Shown here: one piece after another, positions 1 to 5,692 of the stretch
How positions within the stretch are numbered: the stretch's first letter is position 1
Layout of the letters: each line of letters starts with the position of its first letter
DNA from: JACCQS01 sp050999295
GTDB lineage: Bacteria; Actinomycetota; Actinomycetes; Mycobacteriales; Geodermatophilaceae
Length of the DNA: 6,315 bases
Assembly: GCA_050999295.1 (NCBI GenBank)
Contig: JBPCPI010000203.1
Span: 1 to 6,315 of the forward strand
Direction of reading: 5' to 3'
Position numbers and translations under genes: made by a program
The notes under the pieces: generated by a model
The model's database searches: none
Told to the model about the DNA's origin: nothing
Seen by the model: the letters and a program-made list of their open reading frames with translations, nothing else

Positions 1-1619
1 TCCGACCGTCGGGGGATTCCTTCCGCACCCCTGGCCAGCTCGCCGGGCAGCTGTCCTCGGATGAGTTCCGGCTCTACGAGCTGATCTGGAAGCGCACGGT
101 CGCCTCGCAGATGGCCGATGCGGTGGGAACCAGCCTGTCGGTCCGGCTGACCGGATCCTCGACCACCGGTGAGGTGGCTGAGTTCTCGGCGAGCGGGAAG
201 ACGATCACGTTCCCGGGTTTCCTGCGGGCCTACGTCGAGAGTTCCGACGACGAGACCGCCGAGGGCGAGGACAGTGAGCGCCGGCTACCGGCCTTGACCC
301 GCGGCCAGGAACTGAGCGCGCGAGAGCTGGAACCCAAGGGGCACAACACGTCTCCACCGGCGCGATACACCGAACCCAGCCTGGTCGGCGCCATGGAAGA
401 GTTGGGAATCGGGCGGCCGTCCACCTACTCCTCGATCATGCAGACCATTCAAGACCGGGGGTACGTGTGGAAGAAGGGCGCGGCCTTGGTGCCCTCCTTC
501 GTCGCCTTTGCGGTGGTGGGCTTGCTGGAGCAGCACTTCGCCCGCCTCGTCGACTACGGATTCACCGCCTCGGTGGAAGAAGATCTGGATGACATCGCGA
601 CCGGGAAACGGCGCGGGGTCGACTGGCTGACCCGGTTCTACTTCGGCAGTGAGACGGGCCAGGTGGGTGGCATTGCCCGGTCGGGCGGTCTCAAGAAGCT
701 TGTCTCCGAACGGCTGGGCGACATCGATGCCCGCGGAGTGAACTCGATCCCGCTCAGTGCCACCTACGAGGGCAAGCCGGTCGTCGTACGGGTCGGGCGC
801 TATGGCCCCTACCTGCAGGCCGGCGGCGACGACGGTGAGCGCGCGAGCCTGCCCGACGACATCGCCCCGGACGAGCTCACCCCGGAACGAGTGGCGGAGT
901 TGCTCTCCGCGCCGAGCAGCGATCGAAGCTTGGGACCCGACCCGGAGACCGGACGCACGATCCTGGTCAAAGCCGGCCGGTACGGCCCGTACGTGACCAT
1001 GGTATTGCCCGATGGGTCGGACGAGAAGCCGGCCACCGCAAGCCTTTTCACCTGGATGACACCGGAGGCCCTGACTCTGGAGCAGGCCCGGCAGTTGCTC
1101 ACCCTGCCGCGGGTGCTCGGCGAGTTGGACGGGGAGAAGGTTGAAGCGCGCAACGGTCGCTACGGCCCGTACGTGTCAAAGGGCACCGATTCGCGCTCCC
1201 TGGATGCCGAGGAGAAGCTGTTCACGATCACGCTGGACGAGGCGAGGGCGCTGTTCGCCCAGCCGAAGTTGCGCGGCCGTCGAGGTGCAGCAGCTCCGCC
1301 GCTCAAGGAATTGGGCGAGGACCCGAGCACCGGGAAACCGATGGTGGTCAAGGACGGCAGGTTCGGACCCTACGTCACCGACGGTGAGACAAATGCCAGC
1401 CTACGCAAGGGCGACGATGTGGAGACGCTGACAGTGGCCCGGGCAGTCGAATTGCTGGCTGATCGTCGGGCACGCGGACCGGCGCCGAAAAGAGCGGCCA
1501 AGCAGACCCCGGCCAAGAAGACGGCAGCCAAGAAGGCGACCGCGAAGCAGACCGCCGCCAAGAAGAGCTCCGCGAAGAAGACCGCCGCCAAGAAGGCACC
1601 CGCGAAATCCGCCAGCTGA
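1..1619 (+). CDS. topA: DNA topoisomerase I, C-terminal part (5' partial)
   Basis: Type IA topoisomerase, which relaxes negative supercoils by cutting and rejoining one DNA strand. The reading frame is open from base 3, so the gene enters from outside the window; the ATG at 111 is internal, because the codons before it already read as topoisomerase (RPSGDSFRTPGQLAGQLS, then FRLYELIWKRTVASQMADA). About 538 residues are visible. They include the conserved core segment YTEPSLVGAMEELGIGRPST (about 357-418), which is followed by the end of the core. Four C-terminal repeats follow, each centred on GR(Y/F)GPY, at 795-812, 975-992, 1155-1172 and 1356-1373. A tail of about 45 residues rich in AKK units (about 1479-1616) ends the protein. 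Repeats plus a basic tail, instead of zinc fingers, are typical of actinobacterial TopA and are thought to provide DNA binding and processivity. The toprim domain and catalytic tyrosine must lie upstream. Identity is very secure. Confidence 0.97.
   Translation, partial: RPSGDSFRTPGQLAGQLSSDEFRLYELIWKRTVASQMADAVGTSLSVRLTGSSTTGEVAEFSASGKTITFPGFLRAYVESSDDETAEGEDSERRLPALTRGQELSARELEPKGHNTSPPARYTEPSLVGAMEELGIGRPSTYSSIMQTIQDRGYVWKKGAALVPSFVAFAVVGLLEQHFARLVDYGFTASVEEDLDDIATGKRRGVDWLTRFYFGSETGQVGGIARSGGLKKLVSERLGDIDARGVNSIPLSATYEGKPVVVRVGRYGPYLQAGGDDGERASLPDDIAPDELTPERVAELLSAPSSDRSLGPDPETGRTILVKAGRYGPYVTMVLPDGSDEKPATASLFTWMTPEALTLEQARQLLTLPRVLGELDGEKVEARNGRYGPYVSKGTDSRSLDAEEKLFTITLDEARALFAQPKLRGRRGAAAPPLKELGEDPSTGKPMVVKDGRFGPYVTDGETNASLRKGDDVETLTVARAVELLADRRARGPAPKRAAKQTPAKKTAAKKATAKQTAAKKSSAKKTAAKKAPAKSAS
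1541..1595 (+). repeat. 30-base tandem repeat coding the basic AKK tail of TopA
   Basis: Bases 1541-1565 and 1571-1595 match at 24 of 25 positions with a 30-base period. Each unit encodes an AKQTAAKK or AKKTAAKK decapeptide register. The surrounding codons (1479-1616) continue the lysine/alanine pattern less exactly. This is a low-complexity, histone H1-like basic extension and could vary in unit number between strains by slippage. The repeat is seen directly; length variation is inferred. Confidence 0.7.
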
Positions 1620-1634
1620 CCCGGGCGCCCCTCT

Positions 1635-1698
1635 TCGCGGTTATGCGCATAACCGTCACGATTCGGCCCTGGATCTCGCGGTTGTGCGCATAACCGCG
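1635..1698. repeat. Pair of near-identical palindromes between convergent genes, possible bidirectional terminator
   Basis: The first copy is the perfect 18-base palindrome CGGTTATGCGCATAACCG at 1638-1655. The second, at 1677-1698, is a 22-base palindrome with one G/T mismatch that would be a G-U pair in RNA. Counting one shared flank (1635-1655 and 1676-1696), the two copies match at 20 of 21 positions and are spaced 41 bases apart. They lie between the 3' ends of topA (+) and the VOC gene (-), so each could form a hairpin in either transcript and end transcription from both sides. No T-run follows either stem, as is common in high-GC terminators. They could instead be a dispersed REP-like element or a binding site for a dimeric protein. 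Confidence 0.6.
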
Positions 1699-1733
1699 GA
1701 AGGCACGCGACTATCTGGTCCCGGCGGTATGGC

Positions 1734-2093
1734 TCAGATCGGCTGCATGAGCTCCAGGCGGTTGCCCACCGGGTCGCTGACGTAACAGCGCCGGAACCCA
1801 GGGAAGTTGTCGTCCCAGCTGACCTCGTACCCGGCCGCCTTGCAGGCGGTCACGACGACGTCCAGGTCGGCGCAGACCAGTCCGGGGTGCGCCTTGCCAG
1901 CAGGGTGGAAGTCGGCCTCCACGCCGCAGTGGATCTCGGCACTGCCGGAGCGGAACCACACGCCGCCTCGGGCGGCCAACACCGGTGGCTTGGCCAGTTC
2001 AGTCATCCCGAGCACGCCGCCGTAGAAGCCGCGCAGGTCGTCCTCGGATCCGGCCGGGCAGGCCAACTGGACATGATGCAGTCCGTCGATCAC
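1734..2093 (-). CDS. VOC (glyoxalase/bleomycin-resistance fold) family protein
   Basis: A 119-residue single-domain protein of the vicinal oxygen chelate superfamily, made of two beta-alpha-beta-beta-beta modules. It opens with GLHHVQLACP and DDLRGFYGGVLGM, the first module, and closes with CYVSDPVGNRLELMQP, the usual VOC ending. Candidate metal ligands are His6 or His7 on strand 1, a histidine/glutamate in EIHCGVE (53-59), and Glu114 in NRLELMQ, so a metal-dependent glyoxalase- or dioxygenase-like activity is possible. The substrate cannot be told. I chose the GTG at 2091-2093 because homology begins there and a GGAG lies 5 bases upstream (2099-2102, minus strand). The longer frame from 2228 adds 45 arginine/serine-rich residues with no VOC character and overlaps tam. 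The gene lies 82 bases downstream of tam on the same strand and converges on topA. Confidence 0.88.
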   Translation of the reverse strand: MIDGLHHVQLACPAGSEDDLRGFYGGVLGMTELAKPPVLAARGGVWFRSGSAEIHCGVEADFHPAGKAHPGLVCADLDVVVTACKAAGYEVSWDDNFPGFRRCYVSDPVGNRLELMQPI

Positions 2094-2175
2094 GCGGTCT
2101 CCGCTCCGTCGTCGCCATCCCGCGGTCGCACGGACGTACCGTCGAGACCTTAGGTCACCGAACCTGCCCTGGCTG

Positions 2176-2973
2176 TCAGCGGTGGCCGACAGCGAAGACT
2201 CTCCGGAACGGAAAGAGCACTCGCCCACCCTCGCCCGCCGGATAGGCGCCCCGCAGCAGCGCGGCGTACTGATCGGAGAAGTCCTGCGCCTCAGTCTCGC
2301 TCAGGACGGCCAGTACAGGGCGTAGCGCCGTACCCCTCGTCCAGCGCAAGACCGGATCGGGACCGGTCAGCACGTGCAGGTAGGTCGTCTCCCAGGCGTC
2401 CACTTCCAGGCCGGCCTCAGTCAGGATTCGGAAGTAGCCCGCCGTGTCGAACACCGACTCGGCGTCGCGCAGGACACCGCCGAGCTTTTCGGTCCACTGT
2501 GGAGAGTCGGCGAGTTGCCGGAGCAGCTGGTGGGACCGGGCGTCGAAGTTCCCAGGCACTTGGATGGCGAGCCAGCCAGCCGGGGCCAGCCACCCGGCCA
2601 TCCGTGCCAGCAGCTGCGCGTGGTCGGGGATCCACTGCAGCAACGCATTGCTCACCAGCACGTCGACGGCGGTTTCCGGCGCCCAGGCCTGCGCCTGCGC
2701 CCGGACCAGTGTGACGTCGGCGAGCGGCCCGAGTTCGGTCTGGGCTGCGGCGAGCATGTCGGCCGAGGAGTCCACCCCGAGCAGATGAGCAGCCGGCCAC
2801 CGCCGAGCCAGGTCAGCCAGCCCGGACCCGGTTCCGCACCCGAGATCGACGACCTCCAACGGGTCGGTCGCGCCGACCCGGGCGAGCAGGTCGGCGAAGG
2901 GTCGAGACCGCTCATCGAGATAGCGGTTGTAGGTCAGGGCGTCCCAGGTGTCGGTGCGCTCCGGGCTAGTCAT
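2176..2973 (-). CDS. tam: Trans-aconitate 2-methyltransferase
   Basis: A cytoplasmic SAM-dependent methyltransferase that esterifies trans-aconitate, the spontaneous isomer of the TCA intermediate cis-aconitate and an aconitase inhibitor. The 265 residues resemble E. coli Tam from end to end: YNRYLDERSRPFADLLARV (15-33), SAM motif I VVDLGCGTG (41-49), the acidic ribose-binding residue in LGVDSS (Asp68), and NALLQWIPDH (109-118), where the family has NASLQWLPDH. Later come AIQVPGNF, the segment YFRILTEAGLEVDAWETTYLH and the C-terminal TALRPVL. Length is normal for the family. The ATG at 2971-2973 has GGGAG 9 bases upstream (2983-2987, minus strand). It is divergent from the VOC gene at 3045 and probably co-transcribed with the VOC gene that follows on the same strand. 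The name rests on whole-length similarity; a related small-molecule substrate is possible. Confidence 0.93.
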   Translation of the reverse strand: MTSPERTDTWDALTYNRYLDERSRPFADLLARVGATDPLEVVDLGCGTGSGLADLARRWPAAHLLGVDSSADMLAAAQTELGPLADVTLVRAQAQAWAPETAVDVLVSNALLQWIPDHAQLLARMAGWLAPAGWLAIQVPGNFDARSHQLLRQLADSPQWTEKLGGVLRDAESVFDTAGYFRILTEAGLEVDAWETTYLHVLTGPDPVLRWTRGTALRPVLAVLSETEAQDFSDQYAALLRGAYPAGEGGRVLFPFRRVFAVGHR

Positions 2974-3044
2974 GATTCGATTCTCCCAAGCGGTGGCGCG
3001 AGCCCTATGCAGCGATGTCAGACCGCGTTGGTTGACTAGCCCCC
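2974..3044. promoter_or_regulatory. Divergent promoter region between tam and the second VOC gene
   Basis: This 71-base spacer separates two head-to-head starts and must hold the promoter for at least one of them, possibly both. The tam side carries a clear ribosome binding site (GGGAG, minus strand, 2983-2987). The other side has no Shine-Dalgarno-like sequence before its ATG (CTAGCCCCC immediately precedes it), so that mRNA may be leaderless or weakly initiated. I could not pick a convincing -35/-10 pair for either direction. Presence of a promoter here is inferred from gene orientation. Confidence 0.4.
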
Positions 3045-3407
3045 ATGCCTCTCTCGCTGCGCGGACTCCGTACGGTCATCTACCCAACGCCCGACCTCGG
3101 TGCGGCCAAGGCCTGGTGGACTGGTGTGCTCGGTGTCGAACCGTATTTCGACGAATCGTTTTACGTTGGTTACAACGTCGCAGGCTACGAACTGGGACTG
3201 CTCCCCGACGACGCTCCAGCGGACGGGGCACTGACTTACTGGGGCGTCGACGACGTTGCCGAGGCGGTCCAGACATCCTCGGCGGCGGGCGCAGTGGAGC
3301 ACACGCCGATCAGTGAGGTCGGCGGCGGAATCGTCACCGCGACCGTGCGCACCCCGCAGGGGGCGGTGCTCGGACTGATCTTCAACCCACACTTCAACCT
3401 GAAGTGA
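3045..3407 (+). CDS. VOC family protein, probably lacking the classical metal ligands
   Basis: A 120-residue protein with the VOC (glyoxalase-like) fold. Strand 1 reads LRTVIYPTPDL (8-18), followed by GAAKAWWTGVLGVEPYFDE, typical of the first beta-alpha-beta module. The second half has YWGVDDVAEAV and ends with GAVLGLIFNPHF, a common ending for small VOC proteins. Strand 1 has no histidine, and the position that usually carries the final glutamate is part of GLIFNP, so the four-ligand metal site of glyoxalase I is not intact. It may bind a ligand without metal or use other residues. It is not a duplicate of the VOC protein at 1734-2093; only the fold is shared. Local GC is lower than in its neighbours (30 of 60 bases at 3121-3180). 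The start is the ATG at 3045; no ribosome binding site is visible. Substrate unknown. Confidence 0.85.
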   Translation: MPLSLRGLRTVIYPTPDLGAAKAWWTGVLGVEPYFDESFYVGYNVAGYELGLLPDDAPADGALTYWGVDDVAEAVQTSSAAGAVEHTPISEVGGGIVTATVRTPQGAVLGLIFNPHFNLK

Positions 3408-3458
3408 TGCTCCAGCGGCCCAGGCCGGCCCGGCCCGCGCCGCGCGGTGCTGCCTACC

Positions 3459-3472
3459 TACGCTGGTTGTCG
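3459..3472 (+). promoter_or_regulatory. Putative -10 element for leaderless tmk transcription
   Basis: TACGCT at 3459-3464 fits the actinobacterial TANNNT -10 pattern and ends 7 bases before the GTG start of tmk, so transcription would begin at about 3471-3472. No Shine-Dalgarno sequence precedes that GTG, which agrees with a leaderless mRNA. There is no recognisable -35 box in the very GC-rich DNA upstream. This is a prediction from spacing only. Confidence 0.35.
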
Positions 3473-4161
3473 TGACCCATCCGAGCGCCCCGGCCCGGTC
3501 CGACGCGGCAACGGGCAGCGGGATCTTCCTGGCCTTCGAGGGCGGCGAAGGCTGCGGGAAATCGACCCAGGTTCCGCTCCTGGCCGGGTGGTTGCGCGAG
3601 CGCGGTCATCAGGTCAGTACGACATTCGAACCCGGCGACGGGGTCCTGGGTCAGGCGATTCGCTCGATCGTTCTCGATCCGGCCAACACCGAACTCTCCG
3701 AGCGAGCCGAGGCGCTGCTCTACGCCGCCGACCGGGCCCAGCACGTCGCCACCATGATCGCTCCAGCGCTGCTCGCCGGACAGATCGTGATCACCGATCG
3801 GTACGTCGATTCCTCGCTGGCCTATCAGAGTGCCGGCCGAGGACAGCCCTTCGCCGACGTCGCGCACCTGTCGGCGTGGGCGACCCAGGGACTTGTCCCC
3901 TCTCTCACGGTGCTCCTCGACATCCCAGTCGAGATCGGGCTGGCCCGGGCCCGGGGCCGGGCGGCCGCGGACCGGCTGGAGGCCGAGTCACATGCCTTCC
4001 ACGAGCGGGTACGGCAGAGCTTCCTCTCCCTGGCCGCCGCCGACCCACGTCGCTACCTGGTGCTGGATGCCCTCGCCTCGCCTCAGTCCCTGGCCGCTCA
4101 GATTGCCGAGCGGGTCGAGGCATTGCTAGCCGCGGACGTCGGCCCGAAGGTGCCCTCGTGA
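3472..4161 (+). CDS. tmk: Thymidylate kinase (dTMP kinase)
   Basis: Phosphorylates dTMP to dTDP with ATP, an essential cytoplasmic step in dTTP synthesis. The 229-residue protein has the P-loop GGEGCGKST (24-32), the dTMP-binding loop EPGDG (53-57, where the E. coli enzyme has EPGGT), and RAEALLYAADRAQH (78-91). The DR-Y signature TDRYVDSSLAYQSAGRG spans 108-124, and an arginine-containing lid ARGRAAADRLE spans about 160-170. No basic residue inside the P-loop together with arginines in the lid is the E. coli-type arrangement. About 17 residues precede the fold, slightly longer than the shortest family members. The GTG at 3472 is the earliest usable start and has no ribosome binding site, which suggests a leaderless transcript. 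The stop overlaps the delta' start by 4 bases, so the two are almost certainly one operon. Confidence 0.96.
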   Translation: MTHPSAPARSDAATGSGIFLAFEGGEGCGKSTQVPLLAGWLRERGHQVSTTFEPGDGVLGQAIRSIVLDPANTELSERAEALLYAADRAQHVATMIAPALLAGQIVITDRYVDSSLAYQSAGRGQPFADVAHLSAWATQGLVPSLTVLLDIPVEIGLARARGRAAADRLEAESHAFHERVRQSFLSLAAADPRRYLVLDALASPQSLAAQIAERVEALLAADVGPKVPS

Positions 4162-5324
4162 GTGTCTGGGTCGACGTCGTCGGCCAGTCCGAGGTCGTCT
4201 CAGTCCTCACCGAAGCCGTACGCGCCCCTGAGTCGATGACCCATGCGTGGTTGTTCACCGGACCGCCGGGGTCAGGGCGCTCGGTGGCCGCGCGAGCCTT
4301 CGCTGCTGCCCTGCAATGCGAGAACGGCGGCTGCGGCACCTGCCAGGCCTGTCACACCGCACTCACCGGTACGCACGCCGACGTCACCGTCGTCATACCG
4401 GAGGGGCTGTCCTTCGGGGTGGCGGATGCGCGCGAGCTGGTCCGCGCCGGCAGCCGCAAGCCATCCGGTGGTCGCTGGCAGATCGTCATCATCGAAGATG
4501 CCGACCGGTTGACCGAGCGTGCCGCCAACGCGCTGCTCAAAGCGGTCGAGGAGCCTCCGCCGAGGGGAGTCTTCCTGCTGTGCGCGCCGTCCCTGCATCC
4601 CGACGACGTTCCGATCACGATTCGGTCACGATGCCGGACCATGTCGCTGGCAACGCCCTCGGCGGAGGCGATCGCCGAAGTTCTGGTGCGCCGGGACGGG
4701 ATCGACCCGGCCATGGCCGCCTGGGCGGGTGCCGCCGCACAGGGTCACGTCGGCCGGGCACGGCATCTGGCGCGCGACGAAAACGCTCGCCTGACCCGCA
4801 AAGCGGTCCTCGACATTCCCGGCTCACTGACGTCGCTCGCGGCATGTCTGGCCGCGGCGGACGAGCTGATTCTCAGTGCCGAAGAAGAGGCGAGGTCCCG
4901 ATCGGCGGTCCTGGACACGGCAGAGACCGAGAGCTGGCAACTCGCCTACGGGGCCGGTGGCCAGGGACCGGGTACGGGCCGAGGTGTCGCGCGCGGTGCG
5001 GCCGGGGCGTTGAAAGACCTGGAGCGGCGCCAGAAGTCGCGCGCCACCCGGCTCAATCGGGACGCTCTCGATCGGTCCTTAGTGGACCTGGCCGGCTGCT
5101 ATCGCGACGTCCTTGTCGTACGGGCTCGTGCCGGCGATGCACAACTGGCCCATCCCGATCGCCGCGCCGACAGTGCTGCGCTGGCCGGGACCCTGGACCC
5201 TGGTGCGGCGCTAATCCGGCTGCAAGCCGTCCTGGCCTGTCGCGAAGCGCTGGAACTGAACGTGAAGCCGCGAGTCGCCCTCGAAGCGATGACCAGCAGA
5301 CTGCGACTGCCCACCAGTAGGTGA
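4158..5324 (+). CDS. holB: DNA polymerase III subunit delta'
   Basis: Clamp-loader subunit of the AAA+ family that, with delta and tau/gamma, opens and loads the beta sliding clamp. The protein is 388 residues from the GTG at 4158. Visible features are the opening WVDVVGQSEVVSVLTEAV, a P-loop-like GPPGSGRS (35-42) with arginine in place of the catalytic lysine, and a zinc module with Cys54, Cys59, Cys62 and Cys65. They also include the Walker B/sensor region VIIEDADRLTERAANALLKA (110-129) followed by VEEPP, and the SRC motif (157-159) that supplies the arginine finger. The degenerate P-loop fits the non-ATP-binding role known for delta'. The C-terminal half holds the collar domain. The start overlaps the tmk stop (GTGA), with GAAGG 7 bases upstream (4146-4150) inside tmk, so translation is probably coupled. 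The frame is open upstream to 3447, but that part is only an alternate frame of tmk. Confidence 0.95.
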   Translation: MSVWVDVVGQSEVVSVLTEAVRAPESMTHAWLFTGPPGSGRSVAARAFAAALQCENGGCGTCQACHTALTGTHADVTVVIPEGLSFGVADARELVRAGSRKPSGGRWQIVIIEDADRLTERAANALLKAVEEPPPRGVFLLCAPSLHPDDVPITIRSRCRTMSLATPSAEAIAEVLVRRDGIDPAMAAWAGAAAQGHVGRARHLARDENARLTRKAVLDIPGSLTSLAACLAAADELILSAEEEARSRSAVLDTAETESWQLAYGAGGQGPGTGRGVARGAAGALKDLERRQKSRATRLNRDALDRSLVDLAGCYRDVLVVRARAGDAQLAHPDRRADSAALAGTLDPGAALIRLQAVLACREALELNVKPRVALEAMTSRLRLPTSR

Positions 5325-5336
5325 GCCATTTCTGGC
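5325..5336 (+). terminator. Weak hairpin just after holB
   Basis: GCCA at 5325-5328 and TGGC at 5333-5336 can pair around a 4-base loop, followed by ATTTCC. The stem is only 4 base pairs, so this is at best a weak terminator or 3'-end structure. No stronger terminator-like stem was found close to the end of holB. Confidence 0.2.
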
Positions 5337-5386
5337 ATTTCCGCTGCCGAGCTGATCTCCAGCCCATTCTCACAGCACTTCAAAGC

Positions 5387-5448
5387 CAAACTTATGCACA
5401 TTTAGACGAGCCGGAGTCGGCAAACTTATGCACAAAATCTTATGCATT
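5387..5448 (+). repeat. Repeated TTATGCACA motifs (DnaA-box-like) in an AT-rich spacer
   Basis: The 14-mer CAAACTTATGCACA occurs exactly at 5387-5400 and 5421-5434, 34 bases apart. A third, degenerate copy, CTTATGCATT, lies at 5439-5448, so the cores start at 5392, 5426 and 5440, all in the same orientation. Each full copy contains TTATGCACA, which fits the general DnaA-box consensus TTATNCACA, although the form usually favoured in actinobacteria is TTGTCCACA. The stretch 5381-5480 has 42 G or C in 100 bases by hand count, far below the coding DNA around it. The sites lie 260-300 bases upstream of the DUF4331 start and could be operators, accessory DnaA sites or remnants of an iteron-like element. 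The repeats are seen; their function is unknown. Confidence 0.55.
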
Positions 5449-5474
5449 TCTACGCTAGAAGGCTTTTATATAAC
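5448..5474 (+). promoter_or_regulatory. Putative promoter with operator-like inverted repeat upstream of the DUF4331 gene
   Basis: TTCTA-CGC-TAGAA at 5448-5460 is a perfect inverted repeat with 5-base arms. It is followed 6 bases later by a TATATAAC run (5467-5474) that resembles a -10 box. The inverted repeat would sit in the spacer between -35 and -10, a usual place for a repressor site. No good -35 hexamer is visible 16-18 bases upstream. If this promoter is real, the DUF4331 mRNA would have a leader of about 210 bases. The call rests on base composition and symmetry only. Confidence 0.3.
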
Positions 5475-5557
5475 GGCAGCTCAGGCGGCAGTTTGTCGCA
5501 GCGATGAAAAATAGTGTGAGTGGTCTGGCTTTATCTCTGACTGTCCGCATATGGTGT

Positions 5558-5674
5558 CCCTGCCGCAGGGTCGGTACAGGGGTTTGCGACCTGTTGCCGC
5601 ACATCAAGTCTGTCTCCCCCAGGGCTGGATGCCTGCGTTCGTAATGATTGCCATCAACTCCGCAGTGGGCGGAG
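5558..5674 (+). promoter_or_regulatory. Hairpin-rich leader of the DUF4331 gene
   Basis: Three short stems can form in the presumed 5' leader: CCCTG-CCG-CAGGG at 5558-5570, ACAGG/CCTGT at 5576-5580 and 5590-5594 with a 9-base loop, and CTCCGC-AGTGG-GCGGAG at 5658-5674. The last ends 5 bases before the ribosome binding site GGAAGG (5680-5685) and could affect its access. I did not recognise the conserved core of any riboswitch class I know. A structured leader is possible, but GC-rich DNA gives such stems often by chance. Confidence 0.3.
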
Positions 5675-5692
5675 CCTCGGGAAGGACTGTGC

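Larger units (their letters stand above)
5325..5692. other. 368-base non-coding spacer between holB and the DUF4331 gene
   Basis: No protein-coding frame here looks real. The open frames that cross the right part on either strand (minus 5455-5877, plus 5551-5904) extend into the DUF4331 gene as its antisense or alternate frames. No tRNA-like arm set was seen. The spacer splits into an AT-rich left part with repeated TTATGCACA motifs and a TATA-like box, and a right part that can form short hairpins before the ribosome binding site. Confidence 0.6.

Noticed and set aside
111..1619. A complete 502-residue gene starting at the ATG at 111
   Set aside because: The frame is open to the left edge and the codons at 3-110 already encode conserved topoisomerase I sequence, so 111 is an internal methionine.
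1734..2228. Longer 164-residue form of the first VOC protein starting at 2228
   Set aside because: The extra N terminus has no VOC similarity and overlaps tam; the GTG at 2093 has a good ribosome binding site and begins exactly at the domain.
2374..3039. 221-residue plus-strand frame
   Set aside because: It is antisense to tam, which has full-length family similarity; the frame is a by-product of high GC.
3408..3458. GC-rich hairpin terminator between the second VOC gene and tmk
   Set aside because: The run of GGCC/GCGC can pair in many ways but gives no single clear stem-loop, so it was not listed.
4247..5320. 357-residue plus-strand frame
   Set aside because: Arginine-rich alternate frame of holB with no recognisable domain.
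3447..5324. One long 625-residue plus-strand gene
   Set aside because: Its first 237 codons lie over tmk in another frame and are arginine/glycine-rich nonsense; recognisable delta' sequence starts at the GTG at 4158.
5387..5448. Chromosomal or plasmid replication origin
   Set aside because: Only two full DnaA-like sites and one degenerate one are present, with no dnaA, dnaN, rep or par gene in view; too little to call an origin.
5325..5692. tRNA gene or CRISPR array in the long spacer
   Set aside because: No T-arm/anticodon arrangement was found, and the 14-base direct repeats are too short, too few and too irregularly spaced for CRISPR.
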